From positions 62,001-126,000 of the forward strand of contig NZ_QJRX01000003.1 of the NCBI RefSeq assembly GCF_003205495.1: DNA of 64,000 nt, in the 5' to 3' direction. The position numbers and the translations under genes were made by a program. This DNA is from Aquipseudomonas alcaligenes. Lineage in GTDB: Bacteria; Pseudomonadota; Gammaproteobacteria; Pseudomonadales; Pseudomonadaceae. Shown here one piece after another: positions 1-11,331 of the stretch (position 1 is its first letter; every line of letters begins with the position of its first letter). The notes under the pieces were generated by a model. The model worked only from the letters and a program-made list of their open reading frames with translations. It was not told the origin of the DNA and searched no databases.

Positions 1-1130
1 TCGTGCGCGGCGACAAGGACATCGCCTTCCTCAAGAAGCGCCATGAGCTGCTCAGCCGTCACCATGCCTTCGAAAGCATGGAGTACACCGAAGACAAGGC
101 CGCCATGGCCGAATGGATGCCGCTGATGATGCAGGGCCGCGATGCCAACGAGCGCATCGCCGCCACCCGCGCGCAGAACGGCACCGACGTCAACTTCGGC
201 GCGCTGACCAACCAGCTGCTGCAGTACCTGGCCAGCCAGGGCGGCATCAGCGTCAGCTACAACCAGAAGGTCGTCGGCCTCAAGCGCACCAGCCAGGGCT
301 GGAGCGTACAGGCCAAGAACACCAAGAACGGCGGGCAGCGCGAGATCCAGGCCAAGTTCGTCTTCCTTGGCGCCGGCGGCGGCGCCCTGCCGCTGCTGCA
401 GATGTCCGGCATCCCGGAAGGCAAGGGCTTCGGCGGCTTCCCGGTGAGCGGCCAGTGGCTGCGCTGCGACAACCCGGAAGTGGTCAAGCTGCACCAGGCC
501 AAGGTCTACAGCCAGGCCGAAGTCGGCGCGCCGCCGATGTCCGTGCCGCACCTGGACACCCGCGTGGTGGACGGCAAGACCTCGCTGCTGTTCGGCCCCT
601 ACGCCGGCTTCACCACCAAGTTCCTCAAGTACGGCTCGTTCCTCGACCTGCCGCTGTCGGTGCGCCCGAGCAACATCGGCCCGATGCTGGCGGTGGCCCG
701 CGACAACATGGACCTGACTCGCTACCTGATCAAGGAAGTGCTGCAGTCCCAGGAACAGCGCCTGGAGTCCCTGCGCAAGTTCTACCCGCAGGCCAAGGCC
801 GAGGACTGGAGCCTGGAAATCGCCGGCCAGCGCGTGCAGATCATCAAGAAGGACGCCAAGAAGGGCGGCATCCTGCAGTTCGGCACCGAACTGGTGGCGG
901 CCGAGGACGGCACCATCGCCGCCCTGCTGGGTGCCTCGCCGGGCGCCTCGGTGACCGTGTCGATCATGCTCAACCTGATCGAGCGCTGCTTCGCCGAGCA
1001 GGCCCGCAGCGAGGCCTGGGCCAGCAAGCTGCGGGAGATCTTCCCGGCGCGCGAGAAGGTGCTGGAAGAGGACGCCGCGCTGTACCGCGAAGTGGCCGCC
1101 GCCAGCGCCAAGGCCCTGCAGCTCGCCTGA
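1..1130 (+). CDS. mqo: malate:quinone oxidoreductase (C-terminal part)
   Basis: The open frame runs in from the left edge, so the start and the N-terminal FAD-binding GxGxxG region are missing; about 375 of roughly 500-540 residues remain. Mqo is a membrane-peripheral FAD enzyme that oxidises malate to oxaloacetate and passes electrons to quinone. Visible family signatures are the segment [14 protein letters not shown], the stretch [15 protein letters not shown], the motif [10 protein letters not shown] and the C-terminal [16 protein letters not shown], all typical of Mqo. The gene ends at a strong hairpin terminator and is followed by a convergent small gene. Identification is secure; only the truncation by the window is unusual. 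Confidence 0.95.
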   Translation, partial: VRGDKDIAFLKKRHELLSRHHAFESMEYTEDKAAMAEWMPLMMQGRDANERIAATRAQNGTDVNFGALTNQLLQYLASQGGISVSYNQKVVGLKRTSQGWSVQAKNTKNGGQREIQAKFVFLGAGGGALPLLQMSGIPEGKGFGGFPVSGQWLRCDNPEVVKLHQAKVYSQAEVGAPPMSVPHLDTRVVDGKTSLLFGPYAGFTTKFLKYGSFLDLPLSVRPSNIGPMLAVARDNMDLTRYLIKEVLQSQEQRLESLRKFYPQAKAEDWSLEIAGQRVQIIKKDAKKGGILQFGTELVAAEDGTIAALLGASPGASVTVSIMLNLIERCFAEQARSEAWASKLREIFPAREKVLEEDAALYREVAAASAKALQLA

Positions 1131-1150
1131 GCCGCCGTGCCATGAAAAAA

Positions 1151-1171
1151 GCCGCCCACGGGCGGCTTTTT
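1151..1171 (+). terminator. bidirectional intrinsic terminator after mqo
   Basis: GCCGCC and GGCGGC arms with a 4-nt loop, A-run on the left (1145-1150) and T-run on the right (1167-1171). It lies between convergent genes, so it can serve both strands. Confidence 0.85.
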
Positions 1172-1185
1172 CGTTTTCGCCTGGC

Positions 1186-1419
1186 TCAGGCCGCCAGGGC
1201 CAGGCGCGTGCCTCTGTCACGCGGGGCTGCTGCCAGCCGGGCGTCCTGCGGCAGCGGCCGGCCCAGCCAGCTGGCCCGCAGCTCGCGGACTTCCACCCAG
1301 CCCGCCTCGCTCGGCGGGGTATGCGCTTCGCGCAGGGCGCGGCACTGGCCCTGTGCGTCCAGCAGGACGAAGTAGCGGCGCTTCGGGCGCGGGGTAAGCA
1401 GGGACCACAGACTCAGCAT
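1186..1419 (-). CDS. small conserved hypothetical protein (77 aa)
   Basis: The start at 1419 is chosen because AGGAGG lies 9 nt upstream of it; the frame stays open further upstream but without a comparable ribosome binding site. The protein begins MLSLWSLLTPRPKRRYFVLL and contains GWVEVRELRASWLGRPLP; no transmembrane segment or known domain is apparent. It is basic and reads convergently with mqo, sharing the terminator. I do not recognise a characterised family; it resembles small uncharacterised pseudomonad proteins. No function can be assigned. Confidence 0.6.
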   Translation of the reverse strand: MLSLWSLLTPRPKRRYFVLLDAQGQCRALREAHTPPSEAGWVEVRELRASWLGRPLPQDARLAAAPRDRGTRLALAA

Positions 1420-1582
1420 GGGGACAATCCTCCTGGTTGCCGGATCCTTATGCCAGGCGGCGGTGACAGGGCGATGACAGGAACCGCCGGGGCCTGGCAC
1501 GGGTCATACACGGCTGTCGGCAGGGCAGGGTGCTGGGTATACTGCCGGCCATTTTCCGCAGCCACCTTTCTGGAGATCGCCC

Positions 1583-2170
1583 ATGAAGAAATACCTGCTG
1601 TTCGGTCTGCTTGCCGCGCTTGGCGTCAGCCTGGTCGGCTGTGCCCACAGCCCGCAGCAACTGCGTCCGCAGCCGCGCCTGACCGCGCAGCTGGCACCGG
1701 TCGGCCAGGGCCAGCCGGTGGTGGTGCGGGTGGTCGACGGTCGCCAGTCGCCGGTGCTCGGCACCCGCGGCGGCCTCTACCCGGAGACCAGTGCCATCAG
1801 CGTGCAGGGCCAGGACATCCTGCCGCGCCTGCAGACCGAGGCCGAGGCGGCCGTGCGCCTGCTCGGCTTCACTCCCAGCCAGAATGCCTACAACGCGCCG
1901 CAGCTGACCCTGACCCTGGTCGACCTGAAATACCAGTCGCCCAAGGACAGCACCTACGTGACCGAGGCCAACATCAGTGCCAGCTTCCGCGCCGACGTGC
2001 AGAACAGCAGCCGGCGCTACAGCGGCCGCTATGGTGCCTCGCTGAACCAGCGCTTCGGCATGGCGCCGAACCAGGAGACCAACACCAAGCTGGTGGCCGA
2101 TGTGCTCAGCGATGCCCTGACCCGCACCTTCAAGGATCCGACCATCGGCCAGCTGCTCGGCCAGCCTTGA
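1583..2170 (+). CDS. yajG: YajG family lipoprotein
   Basis: A 195-residue protein with a classical lipoprotein signal: MKKYLLFGLLAALGVSLVGC, with the lipobox ending at Cys20, so it should be lipidated and anchored to the outer or inner membrane facing the periplasm. The body (VVVRVVDGRQSPVLGTRGG, ISVQGQDILPRL, and LTLTLVDLKY) matches the YajG family, whose biochemical role is not established. The start has a plausible Shine-Dalgarno sequence (GGAGA, 1571-1575). The gene is monocistronic, ending at a very long perfect inverted repeat terminator. Confidence 0.85.
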   Translation: MKKYLLFGLLAALGVSLVGCAHSPQQLRPQPRLTAQLAPVGQGQPVVVRVVDGRQSPVLGTRGGLYPETSAISVQGQDILPRLQTEAEAAVRLLGFTPSQNAYNAPQLTLTLVDLKYQSPKDSTYVTEANISASFRADVQNSSRRYSGRYGASLNQRFGMAPNQETNTKLVADVLSDALTRTFKDPTIGQLLGQP

Positions 2171-2175
2171 ATCAG

Positions 2176-2225
2176 GCCCAGACATGAAAAAGCCCGGCAT
2201 CTGCCGGGCTTTTTCATGTCTGGGC
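2176..2225. terminator. bidirectional terminator with 24-bp perfect arms
   Basis: Arms 2176-2199 and 2202-2225 are perfect reverse complements with a 2-nt centre. The core is AGCCCGGCA/TGCCGGGCT flanked by A5 and T5, so it terminates both yajG and the convergent 68-aa gene. Confidence 0.9.
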
Positions 2226-2226
2226 T

Positions 2227-2433
2227 TCAGGCCGCCTCGGCATACAGCTCCGGCAGGCTCAGGCCGGTGTGCTCGTCGATGTCCGGCAGGTCGTAGTGCT
2301 CGTGGCCGCCGAGGGAGCAGTAGATCAGCCAGTGATGGTCCTGCACGTTGATCGACAGTTCATCGACCACGGCCTCCACTTCGTCCAGCGAGTCGATCAG
2401 GTAGTCGTGGTCTACGGGTTGCGGGTTGAGCAT
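2227..2433 (-). CDS. small acidic conserved hypothetical protein (68 aa)
   Basis: The start at 2433 is preceded by GGAGGAACCGCC, a strong ribosome binding site. The product is acidic, rich in Asp, Glu and His (DSLDEVEAVVDELSINVQ, GGHEHYDLPDIDEHTG), with no signal peptide or membrane segment. The stop codon abuts the terminator shared with yajG. I do not recognise a functional family; the clear ribosome binding site and coding-like composition support it as real. Function unknown. Confidence 0.65.
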   Translation of the reverse strand: MLNPQPVDHDYLIDSLDEVEAVVDELSINVQDHHWLIYCSLGGHEHYDLPDIDEHTGLSLPELYAEAA

Positions 2434-2755
2434 GGCGGTTCCTCCGCTGTCATGGTGCGAAATCGGTCATGGCGTATGACTGATGGGTCACTGCGAGAGG
2501 ATCAAACTCTAGGCCAGGTATATGACGGTTTTCAGACGAATTGGTGATGACCATTCACGCTCGTCGGAAACGGAACTTATAAGCAGCCACTTTCCAGTAG
2601 ACTGCCGCCCGCCGCGACCCTGCTCGGCCCGTCCGGGCTGCCTGCTTTTGGTGCGCTGGTGGGCGCCGCCGAACGCTCTGCGTGGGGCCTTGCAGCCCGC
2701 CACGCCAGCTTCTGGTGCCGGCTTTTCCTGTTCATGGTGCATTCGAGGTGTTTTC

Positions 2756-3037
2756 GTGTCTCTGCAGTACCTCTGGAACCTGTTCTCCAACCACCCCGCC
2801 CAGGTGGTGAATGGCCTGGCCCTGTTCCTGGCCCTGGCCGGTGCCTGGCTGCTGCTGGCCACCCGGATCCGCGAGCAGCGCGCGGTGGCACGCCTGGCCG
2901 CCGCCAGCGACCTGGCCGACGACGCAGCCAGCTGGCTGGACGAGCCGACCCTGCGCATCAACCGTTTCTTCTTCCGCTTCGGCGGGGTCAGCCTGGCCGC
3001 GGCCCTGGCGCTGTCGTTCTACAGCACCGGCCTGTAG
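2756..3037 (+). CDS. small membrane protein, hypothetical (93 aa)
   Basis: The frame is open from 2522, but the upstream part is not protein-like. The GTG at 2756 is preceded by GAGGTG with good spacing and gives a sensible product starting VSLQYLWNLFSN. Two hydrophobic segments are visible, around residues 15-32 (VVNGLALFLALAGAWLLLA) and at the C-terminus (VSLAAALALSFYSTGL), separated by a charged stretch. The protein is therefore predicted to span the inner membrane twice. It ends at a bidirectional terminator shared with the convergent acyltransferase. No family recognised. Confidence 0.6.
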   Translation: MSLQYLWNLFSNHPAQVVNGLALFLALAGAWLLLATRIREQRAVARLAAASDLADDAASWLDEPTLRINRFFFRFGGVSLAAALALSFYSTGL

Positions 3038-3052
3038 GGCGACGCGGATAGC

Positions 3053-3080
3053 AAAAAGGCAGCCCTCGGGCTGCCTTTTT
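3053..3080. terminator. bidirectional intrinsic terminator
   Basis: 13-bp perfect arms (3053-3065 and 3068-3080) with A5 and T5 ends, between convergent genes. Confidence 0.9.
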
Positions 3081-3096
3081 CGTTAGCGCGCTGCCC

Positions 3097-4263
3097 TTAC
3101 AGGGCCAGGCCGGCCTTGATCCGGTACTGGTTGCGCACCGGCGTGGCGTACTGGCGGATCAGCCAGGGGCGCTGCTGCGCGGGGCAGGCGTCGAGGCGGC
3201 GCTGCCATTCGCCACGGGCCTTGGCCAGTTCCTCGGCGGCGAACAGCTGCTCGGCGTCCGGCACCGGCAGTTCGGCGTCGCGCTCGTCCCACTGGGCATA
3301 GGCCAGGTAGTGCACCGGGAACAGGCGATAGCCGCCGAGGATGTGTCGGTCCATCAGGGCGGCCAGCTGCTTGGCATCCTCGAAGCCCTCGCGCACCGGC
3401 GCGCCGAAATGCACGTGGACGCGGCCCTTGTAGCCGGTGATGCCGAGGGCGATGCTGGCGTCATCCTCGCCCGGCGCCTTCTCGTAGTCGCCGGTGCTGG
3501 CGCGGATCTGCAGCTCGCGGGCCTTGGCCTGGTCACAGGGATCGTACTCGTAGCTGATCGACACCGGGATCAGGTTGAGCGCCGCCAGGGCCTCGGCAAA
3601 CGGCTCGTCCTTGCGCGCCATGTGGAACATCTTGAGGATCGCCGAGTCGGTGCGGTCGTCGCCGTCCTTGGCCCGGCCCTCGGCCTGGGCGATCCAGATC
3701 GACTGGCCTTCCTCGCGGATCGAGTGGTTGATGTAGGCCGACAGCAGCTGGAAGGCCGCCAGCTTCTCGCGCCGCCCGGCGATGTTGCGGTGCACGATGA
3801 AGCTCTTGTTCAGGCGCATCAGGTCGCTGACGAAGGGGCGCTGCAGCAGGTTGTCGCCGATGGCGATGCGCGGCGTCGGCAGCCCGGCATGGAACACCGC
3901 GTAGTTGACGAAGGCCGGGTCCATCACGATGTCGCGGTGGTTGGCGAGGAACAGGTAGGGCGTGCCGGCCTTGAGCTGTTCCAGCCCGGAATAGCTGACG
4001 CCGTCGGTGGCGCGCTCCACGGTGCGGTCGATATAGGGCTCGATGCGCGCCTGCAGGGCGTCCACCGAAGCGATGCCGGCCGTCTCGCGTCGCAGCCGAT
4101 GGGCTATAAGAGGTTTGAGCAGCCAGCCCATTGGCCCGGCCAGGCGCGGGAAGCGGAAGCGGGTGAGGGTGCCGAGGAAGGTATCGTCGCTCAACAGGCG
4201 CGCCAGTACGGCGGGGACTTCGTGGTCGGCGTAGGGTCGGATGGAATCGAATTCGCCCATCAT
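3097..4263 (-). CDS. 1-acyl-sn-glycerol-3-phosphate acyltransferase family protein
   Basis: About 388 residues beginning MMGEFDSIRPYADHEVP. A TTG at 4332 would extend it, but the added residues look like untranslated sequence. The PlsC-type catalytic motif HX4D is present in the segment FLANHRDIVMDPAF; further family blocks are FIVHRN, WIAQAEGRAKDGDD and IPVSISYEYDPCD. Family members transfer an acyl chain to a lysophospholipid-type acceptor at the cytoplasmic membrane. The length is longer than PlsC proper (about 240 aa), so this is one of the larger uncharacterised pseudomonad acyltransferases rather than PlsC itself. Exact acceptor unknown. Confidence 0.8.
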   Translation of the reverse strand: MMGEFDSIRPYADHEVPAVLARLLSDDTFLGTLTRFRFPRLAGPMGWLLKPLIAHRLRRETAGIASVDALQARIEPYIDRTVERATDGVSYSGLEQLKAGTPYLFLANHRDIVMDPAFVNYAVFHAGLPTPRIAIGDNLLQRPFVSDLMRLNKSFIVHRNIAGRREKLAAFQLLSAYINHSIREEGQSIWIAQAEGRAKDGDDRTDSAILKMFHMARKDEPFAEALAALNLIPVSISYEYDPCDQAKARELQIRASTGDYEKAPGEDDASIALGITGYKGRVHVHFGAPVREGFEDAKQLAALMDRHILGGYRLFPVHYLAYAQWDERDAELPVPDAEQLFAAEELAKARGEWQRRLDACPAQQRPWLIRQYATPVRNQYRIKAGLAL

Positions 4264-4372
4264 GTTCTCGTTGTTCGGCTGCTCGGAACGCCCGCCAGGG
4301 GCGGCATGGCCCGCATGCAATGGGGCCAGCAATAGACCGGCGATTATACCGACAAGTCACACGGAGGCCGCG

Positions 4373-4555
4373 ATGCTGGAATCACAGATGTACCAGTGCC
4401 CCTATTGCTGGGAGCAGGCCGAGGCCGTGCTCGACCTCTCGGCCGGTGACCAGGAGTACGTCGAGGACTGCCCGGTGTGCTGCCGGCCGATCGTCTTCGA
4501 CCTGCGCACCGATGGCCAGGACTGGTCGCTGGACGTGCGCCGGGAGGACGACTGA
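4373..4555 (+). CDS. CPXCG motif-containing cysteine-rich protein (60 aa)
   Basis: A small protein starting MLESQMYQCPYCWEQ with paired cysteines CPYC and CPVCC, which should form a zinc knuckle. It matches the small CPXCG cysteine-rich family found widely in gammaproteobacteria, function unknown. ACGGAGG lies upstream of the ATG. Its stop overlaps the start of the next gene (ATGA), so the two are probably translationally coupled. Confidence 0.8.
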   Translation: MLESQMYQCPYCWEQAEAVLDLSAGDQEYVEDCPVCCRPIVFDLRTDGQDWSLDVRREDD

Positions 4556-4815
4556 TGCAGCGCGTCTACGAGCCGCAGGACCTGCTGGAGGCCGAGTTGC
4601 TGCTCGGCATGCTGGCCAGTGAGGGCGTGGAGGCGCACCTGGCCGGGCGCCATCTGCTCGGCGCGATGGGCGAGCTGCCGGCGCTCGGGCTGCTCGGCCT
4701 GCTGGTGGAGGACGATGATGCCGAGCGCGCGCGCCGCCTGATCGCCGCGTACAATGCCGCCGCGCCGCTGTCCGGCGAGGAGCCCGAGGGCTGCCCCGGC
4801 GTGCTGCTCTGCTGA
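4555..4815 (+). CDS. DUF2007-type putative signal-transducing protein (86 aa)
   Basis: The start codon overlaps the stop of the CPXCG gene by 4 nt. The sequence MQRVYEPQDLLEAELLLGML followed by EGVEAHLAG, LGLLVEDDDAERARRLIAAY is the pattern of the DUF2007 domain, a ferredoxin-like small fold that often occurs alone or beside CPXCG proteins. No catalytic residues are known. The C-terminal tail ends CPGVLLC. It forms a two-gene unit with its upstream neighbour; the following yedK-like gene lies 27 nt downstream and may be co-transcribed. Confidence 0.75.
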   Translation: MQRVYEPQDLLEAELLLGMLASEGVEAHLAGRHLLGAMGELPALGLLGLLVEDDDAERARRLIAAYNAAAPLSGEEPEGCPGVLLC

Positions 4816-4842
4816 TCCCTGCCGCCGGATGCCCGATACCTC

Positions 4843-5446
4843 ATGAGTGGACGCTACGCCCTGTTCCGCTGGCCCCAGGCCATCGCCAACCTGCCGGGTT
4901 TTCCCGCCGAACATCCGCAGCGCTGGAACCTGTCGCCCGGCGCCCAGGTGCTGTTCGTCCACCAGCAGGGCGCCGAGCTGCGCGCCGCCAGCGGCCGCTG
5001 GGGGCTGACGCCAGCCTGGCTGACCGATTTCGCCAAGGCGCCGGCGCATGCCCGCGCCGAGACCCTGGCCGAGCAGGCGATGTTCCGCGAGGCCTTCGCC
5101 CAGCGCCGCTGCCTGTTGCCGGCCAACGGCTTCTACGAGTGGCGTGGCCAGGCCAACCGCAAGCGTCCCTACTGGCTGAGCGGCGAGGGCCTGCTGTATT
5201 TCGCCGGGCTATGGGAAATCTACCCGGCGGGGGGCGCCAACTACCTCAGCGTGGCCATGGTGACCCGCGAGGCGGCCTACCTGCGCCGCCCGCTGCTGCT
5301 GGACCAGGCCGCCAGCCGTGTCTGGCTCGATGCGCAAGCCTCGGCCGAGCAGCTGCAGGCGCTGCTGGCGGCGGCTCAGCCGTCGCTGCGCGAACGGGCG
5401 CTGGCGACCCTGATCAACGATCCGGCCTTCGAGGGGCCGGAGTGCC

Positions 5447-5460
<14 letters not shown>
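4843..5460 (+). CDS. YedK/HMCES (SRAP) family protein with degenerate active site
   Basis: 205 residues with the overall SRAP pattern: MSGRYALF at the N-terminus, WNLSPGAQVL, RWGLTPAWL, ARAETLAEQAMFREAF and LLPANGFYEW. SRAP proteins such as E. coli YedK and human HMCES covalently trap abasic sites in single-stranded DNA through the N-terminal Cys2, helped by an Asn, a Glu and a His. Here residue 2 is Ser; the Asn of the NARxET motif is His69; the Glu of FYEW (Glu99) is kept; and the HDRMP-type motif reads YLRRP (146-150), so the His is gone. It is probably a paralogue that cannot crosslink by the known chemistry. Its 3' end overlaps the convergent LysR gene by 14 nt. Confidence 0.8.
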
Positions 5461-7571
<2,111 letters not shown>

Positions 7572-7581
7572 GGGCGCCGCG

Positions 7582-8439
7582 ATGAGCCTGGAAATCGTCT
7601 CCGGCAACAAGAGCTTCGGTGGCTGGCACAAGCGCTACCGGCACCGCTCGACTGCGCTGAACTGCGACATGCAGTTCGCCGTCTACCTGCCGCCACAGGC
7701 GGAGCAGGAGGGTGCCCGCCTGCCGGTGCTGTACTGGCTGAGCGGCCTGACCTGCACCGACGAGAATTTCATGCAGAAGGCCGGCGCCCAGCGCCTGGCC
7801 GCCGAGCTGGGGCTGGTGCTGGTGGCGCCGGACACCAGTCCGCGCGGCGCAGGGGTACCGGACGACCCGGAGGGCGCCTGGGACTTCGGCCTCGGTGCCG
7901 GCTTCTACCTCAATGCCACCCAGGAGCCCTGGGCGCGGCACTACCGTATGTACGACTACGTGGTGCAGGAGTTGCCGGCGCTGATCGAGGCGAACTTCCC
8001 GGTCGGCGACCGGCGTGGCGTCGCCGGCCATTCCATGGGCGGGCATGGCGCGCTGATCTGCGCGCTGAAGAATCCCGGACGCTATCGCTCGGTCTCCGCC
8101 TTCGCGCCCATCGCCAACCCGCTGGACTGTCCCTGGGGCGAGAAGGCCTTCTCCCGCTATCTGGGTGAGGATCGTTCGCGCTGGCGCGAATGGGACGCCT
8201 GCGCGCTGCTGGCCGAGGCGCCAGAGAAGCTGCCGATCCTGGTCGACCAGGGCGACCGCGACGACTTCCTCGCCGTCCAGCTCAAGCCCCAGGCCCTGCA
8301 GGCCGCCGCCAGGGCCGCCGGGCATCCGCTGACCCTGCGGATGCAGCCGGGCTACGACCACAGCTACTACTTCATCGCCAGCTTTATCGACGACCATCTG
8401 CGCCATCATGCGGCAGCGCTACTCTCTAGCGGCGGGTAG
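7582..8439 (+). CDS. fghA: S-formylglutathione hydrolase
   Basis: 285 residues. It hydrolyses S-formylglutathione to formate and glutathione, completing formaldehyde detoxification. The alpha/beta hydrolase nucleophile is Ser151 in [21 protein letters not shown] forms the oxyanion region and the catalytic His lies in [22 protein letters not shown] is a family signature. The gene follows frmA by 10 nt in the same operon. A standard esterase D family member with no anomalies. Confidence 0.96.
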   Translation: MSLEIVSGNKSFGGWHKRYRHRSTALNCDMQFAVYLPPQAEQEGARLPVLYWLSGLTCTDENFMQKAGAQRLAAELGLVLVAPDTSPRGAGVPDDPEGAWDFGLGAGFYLNATQEPWARHYRMYDYVVQELPALIEANFPVGDRRGVAGHSMGGHGALICALKNPGRYRSVSAFAPIANPLDCPWGEKAFSRYLGEDRSRWREWDACALLAEAPEKLPILVDQGDRDDFLAVQLKPQALQAAARAAGHPLTLRMQPGYDHSYYFIASFIDDHLRHHAAALLSSGG

Positions 8440-8503
8440 TCGGCATTTGCAGTCGGGGCGCCGGTCTGACTAACCCGAGTGCCCTCAGCCAGAGGAGCCT
8501 GTC

Positions 8504-8971
8504 ATGCATCCCTTCGAAGCCAAGCAGCCTCAGCAGTTGGCCATGCACCTAGGCTATGCCGGCCTGATTCCTTTCGTCAGCGGCGCGCTGGGCATCTGGG
8601 TCACTCCGAGCAGCTGGCAGCCTTTCGTGATGAGCGCGCTGCTGGATTATGCGGCCGTGATCCTGGCCTTCATGGGGGCCATCCACTGGGGCCTGGCGAT
8701 GCGTGCCCAGGCCAACGACGAGCGTGCCAGGCTGCAGCTGGGCCTGTCGGTGATTCCGCCGTTGCTGGGCTGGGTTGCCGTAGCCAGCGGTATGCCCTTC
8801 GGACTGGCTCTGCCGATCTTCCTTTTCGCCTTCGTGCTGCTCTACTTCGCCGACCTGCGTGCGACCGCGCTGGGCCTGGCGCCGCAATGGTATCCGGCGC
8901 TGCGCCGGCCCCTGACCCTGGTGGTCAGCATCAGTCTGCTGCTGGCCTGGGCCAGCTTGCTGCGTGCATGA
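8504..8971 (+). CDS. DUF3429 domain-containing membrane protein
   Basis: 155 residues with about five hydrophobic segments (LGYAGLIPFVSGALGIWV, YAAVILAFMGAIHWGLAM, LSVIPPLLGWVAVASG, ALPIFLFAFVLLYFADL, LTLVVSISLLLAWASLL). The IHWGLAM segment and YFADL end are typical of DUF3429, an inner-membrane family of unknown function. GAGGAG lies upstream of the ATG. It stands alone between fghA and ispF on the same strand with 64 and 94 nt gaps. Confidence 0.8.
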   Translation: MHPFEAKQPQQLAMHLGYAGLIPFVSGALGIWVTPSSWQPFVMSALLDYAAVILAFMGAIHWGLAMRAQANDERARLQLGLSVIPPLLGWVAVASGMPFGLALPIFLFAFVLLYFADLRATALGLAPQWYPALRRPLTLVVSISLLLAWASLLRA

Positions 8972-9065
8972 GTGCTGCTGTGGCGCACTCTTTGGCGATC
9001 CATTGCGCGAGCACGGCGCCCGCCTGGGGTAGAATCGCGGCCGGACTTTTCAAGGCATTTCCATC

Positions 9066-9539
9066 ATGCGTATCGGTCACGGCTACGACGTTCATCGCTT
9101 TGGCGAGGGCGATTTCATCACCCTCGGCGGCGTGCGGATTCCCCACAGGTTCGGGCTGATCGCCCATTCCGACGGCGACGTGCTGCTGCATGCGCTCAGC
9201 GATGCGCTGCTCGGCGCCGCGGCCTTGGGCGATATCGGCAAGCACTTCCCCGATACCGACCCGAGCTTCAAGGGCGCCGACAGCCGTGCGCTGCTGCGCC
9301 ACGTGCTCGGCCTGATCCGTGCCAAGGGCTATGTGGTCGGCAACGTCGACGCCACCATAGTGGCCCAGGCGCCGAAGATGGCGCCGCATATCGAGAGCAT
9401 GCGCGCGCGCATCGCCGAGGACCTCGGCGTCGAGCTGGACGCGGTCAACGTCAAGGCCACCACCACCGAGAAGCTGGGTTTCACCGGCCGCGAGGAAGGG
9501 ATCGCGGTGCATGCCGTGGCCCTGCTGCTCAGGGCATGA
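9066..9539 (+). CDS. ispF: 2-C-methyl-D-erythritol 2,4-cyclodiphosphate synthase
   Basis: 157 residues. IspF converts CDP-methylerythritol 2-phosphate to the cyclodiphosphate with release of CMP in the non-mevalonate isoprenoid pathway. Zinc ligands Asp8 and His10 are in [12 protein letters not shown], the third His in the LIAHSDGD block, and [16 protein letters not shown] is the conserved C-terminal motif. Its stop overlaps the truD start by 4 nt. The upstream sequence carries a TAGAAT -10-like element near 9030. Confidence 0.97.
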   Translation: MRIGHGYDVHRFGEGDFITLGGVRIPHRFGLIAHSDGDVLLHALSDALLGAAALGDIGKHFPDTDPSFKGADSRALLRHVLGLIRAKGYVVGNVDATIVAQAPKMAPHIESMRARIAEDLGVELDAVNVKATTTEKLGFTGREEGIAVHAVALLLRA

Positions 9540-10594
9540 ACGAAGCCGAACTGCTGGGCCCGCGCGCCCATGGCGAGGCCTGCGGCACGGCCGTGCTGAA
9601 GGCGGTGGCCGAGGACTTCCAGGTCGACGAGGTGCTCGACATCCCGCTGTCCGGCCAGGGTGAGCACCTCTGGCTATGGGTGGAGAAGCGCGGCCTCAAC
9701 ACCGAGGAGGCGGCCCGCCGCCTGGCCCGTGCCGCCGGCGTGTCGCAACGCCATATCAGCTACGCCGGGCTGAAGGATCGCCAGGCATTGACCCGCCAGT
9801 GGTTCAGTCTGCACCTGCCGGGCAAGGCCGATCCCGATCTGGGCGCCGCCACCGGCCCGGAACTGAGCATCCTCAGGAGCGCGCGCCACTCGCGCAAGCT
9901 GCAGCGCGGCGCCCACGCGGCCAACGGCTTCACCTTGCGCCTGACCGCGCTCGAGGCTGACCGCGCCGCGCTGGAGCAGCGCCTGCAGGCAATCCGGGCC
10001 GAAGGCGTACCCAACTACTTCGGCCTGCAGCGTTTCGGCCATGCCGGCGGCAATATCGTCGAGGCCCTGCACTTCGCCGCCGAGAGCGTGCTGCCGGAGC
10101 AGCGCAACCGCCGCTCGCGCCTGCTGTCGGCGGCACGCAGCCTGATCTTCAACCGCGTGCTGGCGGCGCGGGTCGCCGAGGGCAGCTGGAATCACGCGCA
10201 GGCCGGCGACCTGCTGGCCTTCACCGACAGCCGCAGCTTCTTCATGGCCGGCGAGGCGGAAACCCATGACCCGCGCCTGGCCGCACTGGACCTGCATCCG
10301 ACCGGTCCGCTGTGGGGCGAAGGTCCGTCGCCGGCGGCCGGCGCCACGCACCTGCTGGAGCAGCGCCTGGCCGGCGAGCAGGCGGCGCTGGCCGGCTGGC
10401 TGGGCATGGCGGGCATGGCGCACGAACGGCGCATCCTGCGCCTCCCCATCGCCGACCTGTCGTGGCATTATCCCGAGCCTGACGTACTGCAACTGGCTTT
10501 CGTTCTGCCGGCCGGCTGCTTCGCCACCGTGGTGGTGCGCGAACTGGTCGACCTGCTACCGGCGGAACAGACGGATACTCCATGCGAATTCTGA
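9536..10594 (+). CDS. truD: tRNA pseudouridine(13) synthase
   Basis: 352 residues; the ATG at 9536 overlaps the ispF stop (ATGA). TruD isomerises U13 in tRNA-Glu. The catalytic aspartate is Asp81 in [16 protein letters not shown], and the TRUD insertion domain block [15 protein letters not shown] is present. The gene overlaps the start of surE by 13 nt, consistent with one transcript from ispF through pcm. Confidence 0.96.
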   Translation: MNEAELLGPRAHGEACGTAVLKAVAEDFQVDEVLDIPLSGQGEHLWLWVEKRGLNTEEAARRLARAAGVSQRHISYAGLKDRQALTRQWFSLHLPGKADPDLGAATGPELSILRSARHSRKLQRGAHAANGFTLRLTALEADRAALEQRLQAIRAEGVPNYFGLQRFGHAGGNIVEALHFAAESVLPEQRNRRSRLLSAARSLIFNRVLAARVAEGSWNHAQAGDLLAFTDSRSFFMAGEAETHDPRLAALDLHPTGPLWGEGPSPAAGATHLLEQRLAGEQAALAGWLGMAGMAHERRILRLPIADLSWHYPEPDVLQLAFVLPAGCFATVVVRELVDLLPAEQTDTPCEF

Positions 10595-11331
10595 TCTCCA
10601 ACGACGACGGGGTGATGGCACCCGGCATCGCCGCGCTGCACGACGCGTTGCACGACTACGCCGAGTGCGTGGTGATCGCCCCGAGCGAGGACAAGAGCGG
10701 TGCCAGCAGTGCGCTGACCCTCGACCGTCCGCTGCATCCGGCGACCCTGCCCAACGGCTTCATCGGCCTCAACGGCACGCCGACCGACTGCGTGCACCTG
10801 GGCCTCAACGCCCTGCTCGATCCGGTGCCGGACATGGTGGTGTCGGGCATCAACCTGGGCGCCAACCTGGGCGACGACGTGCTCTATTCCGGCACCGTCG
10901 CGGCGGCCCTGGAAGGGCGCTTCCTGAGCAAGCCGGCGTTCGCCTTCTCGCTGCTGTCGCGCCAGCCGACCAACCTGCCGACCGCCGCCTACTTCGCCCG
11001 CAAGCTGGTCGAGGCCCACGAGCGCCTCGCCCTGCCGCCACGCACCGTGCTCAACGTCAACGTGCCTAACCTGCCGCTGGAGCATATCCGTGGCGTGCAG
11101 CTGACCCGCCTCGGCCACCGCGCGCGCGCCGCCGCGCCGGTCAAGCAGGTCAATCCGCGTGGCAAGGAGGGCTACTGGATCTCGGTATCCGGCGATGCCG
11201 AGGACGGCGGGCCGGGTACCGACTTCCACGCAGTGATGCAGGGCTACGTGTCGATCACCCCGCTGCAGCTGGACCGGACCTTCCACGAGGCCTTCGATAG
11301 CCTTGGCGGCTGGCTGGAGGGGCTGCTGTGA
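10582..11331 (+). CDS. surE: 5'/3'-nucleotidase SurE
   Basis: 249 residues beginning [16 protein letters not shown], where Asp8 and Asp9 bind the catalytic metal. SurE hydrolyses nucleoside monophosphates and short polyphosphates and is linked to stationary-phase survival. Other signatures are [13 protein letters not shown] and [20 protein letters not shown]. It sits in the conserved surE-pcm-nlpD-rpoS order and overlaps both neighbours. Confidence 0.97.
   Translation: MRILISNDDGVMAPGIAALHDALHDYAECVVIAPSEDKSGASSALTLDRPLHPATLPNGFIGLNGTPTDCVHLGLNALLDPVPDMVVSGINLGANLGDDVLYSGTVAAALEGRFLSKPAFAFSLLSRQPTNLPTAAYFARKLVEAHERLALPPRTVLNVNVPNLPLEHIRGVQLTRLGHRARAAAPVKQVNPRGKEGYWISVSGDAEDGGPGTDFHAVMQGYVSITPLQLDRTFHEAFDSLGGWLEGLL

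Noticed and set aside
2522-2755. N-terminal extension of the 93-aa membrane protein
   Set aside because: The added residues are cysteine- and proline-rich without pattern, and a GTG with a good ribosome binding site at 2756 gives a sensible start.
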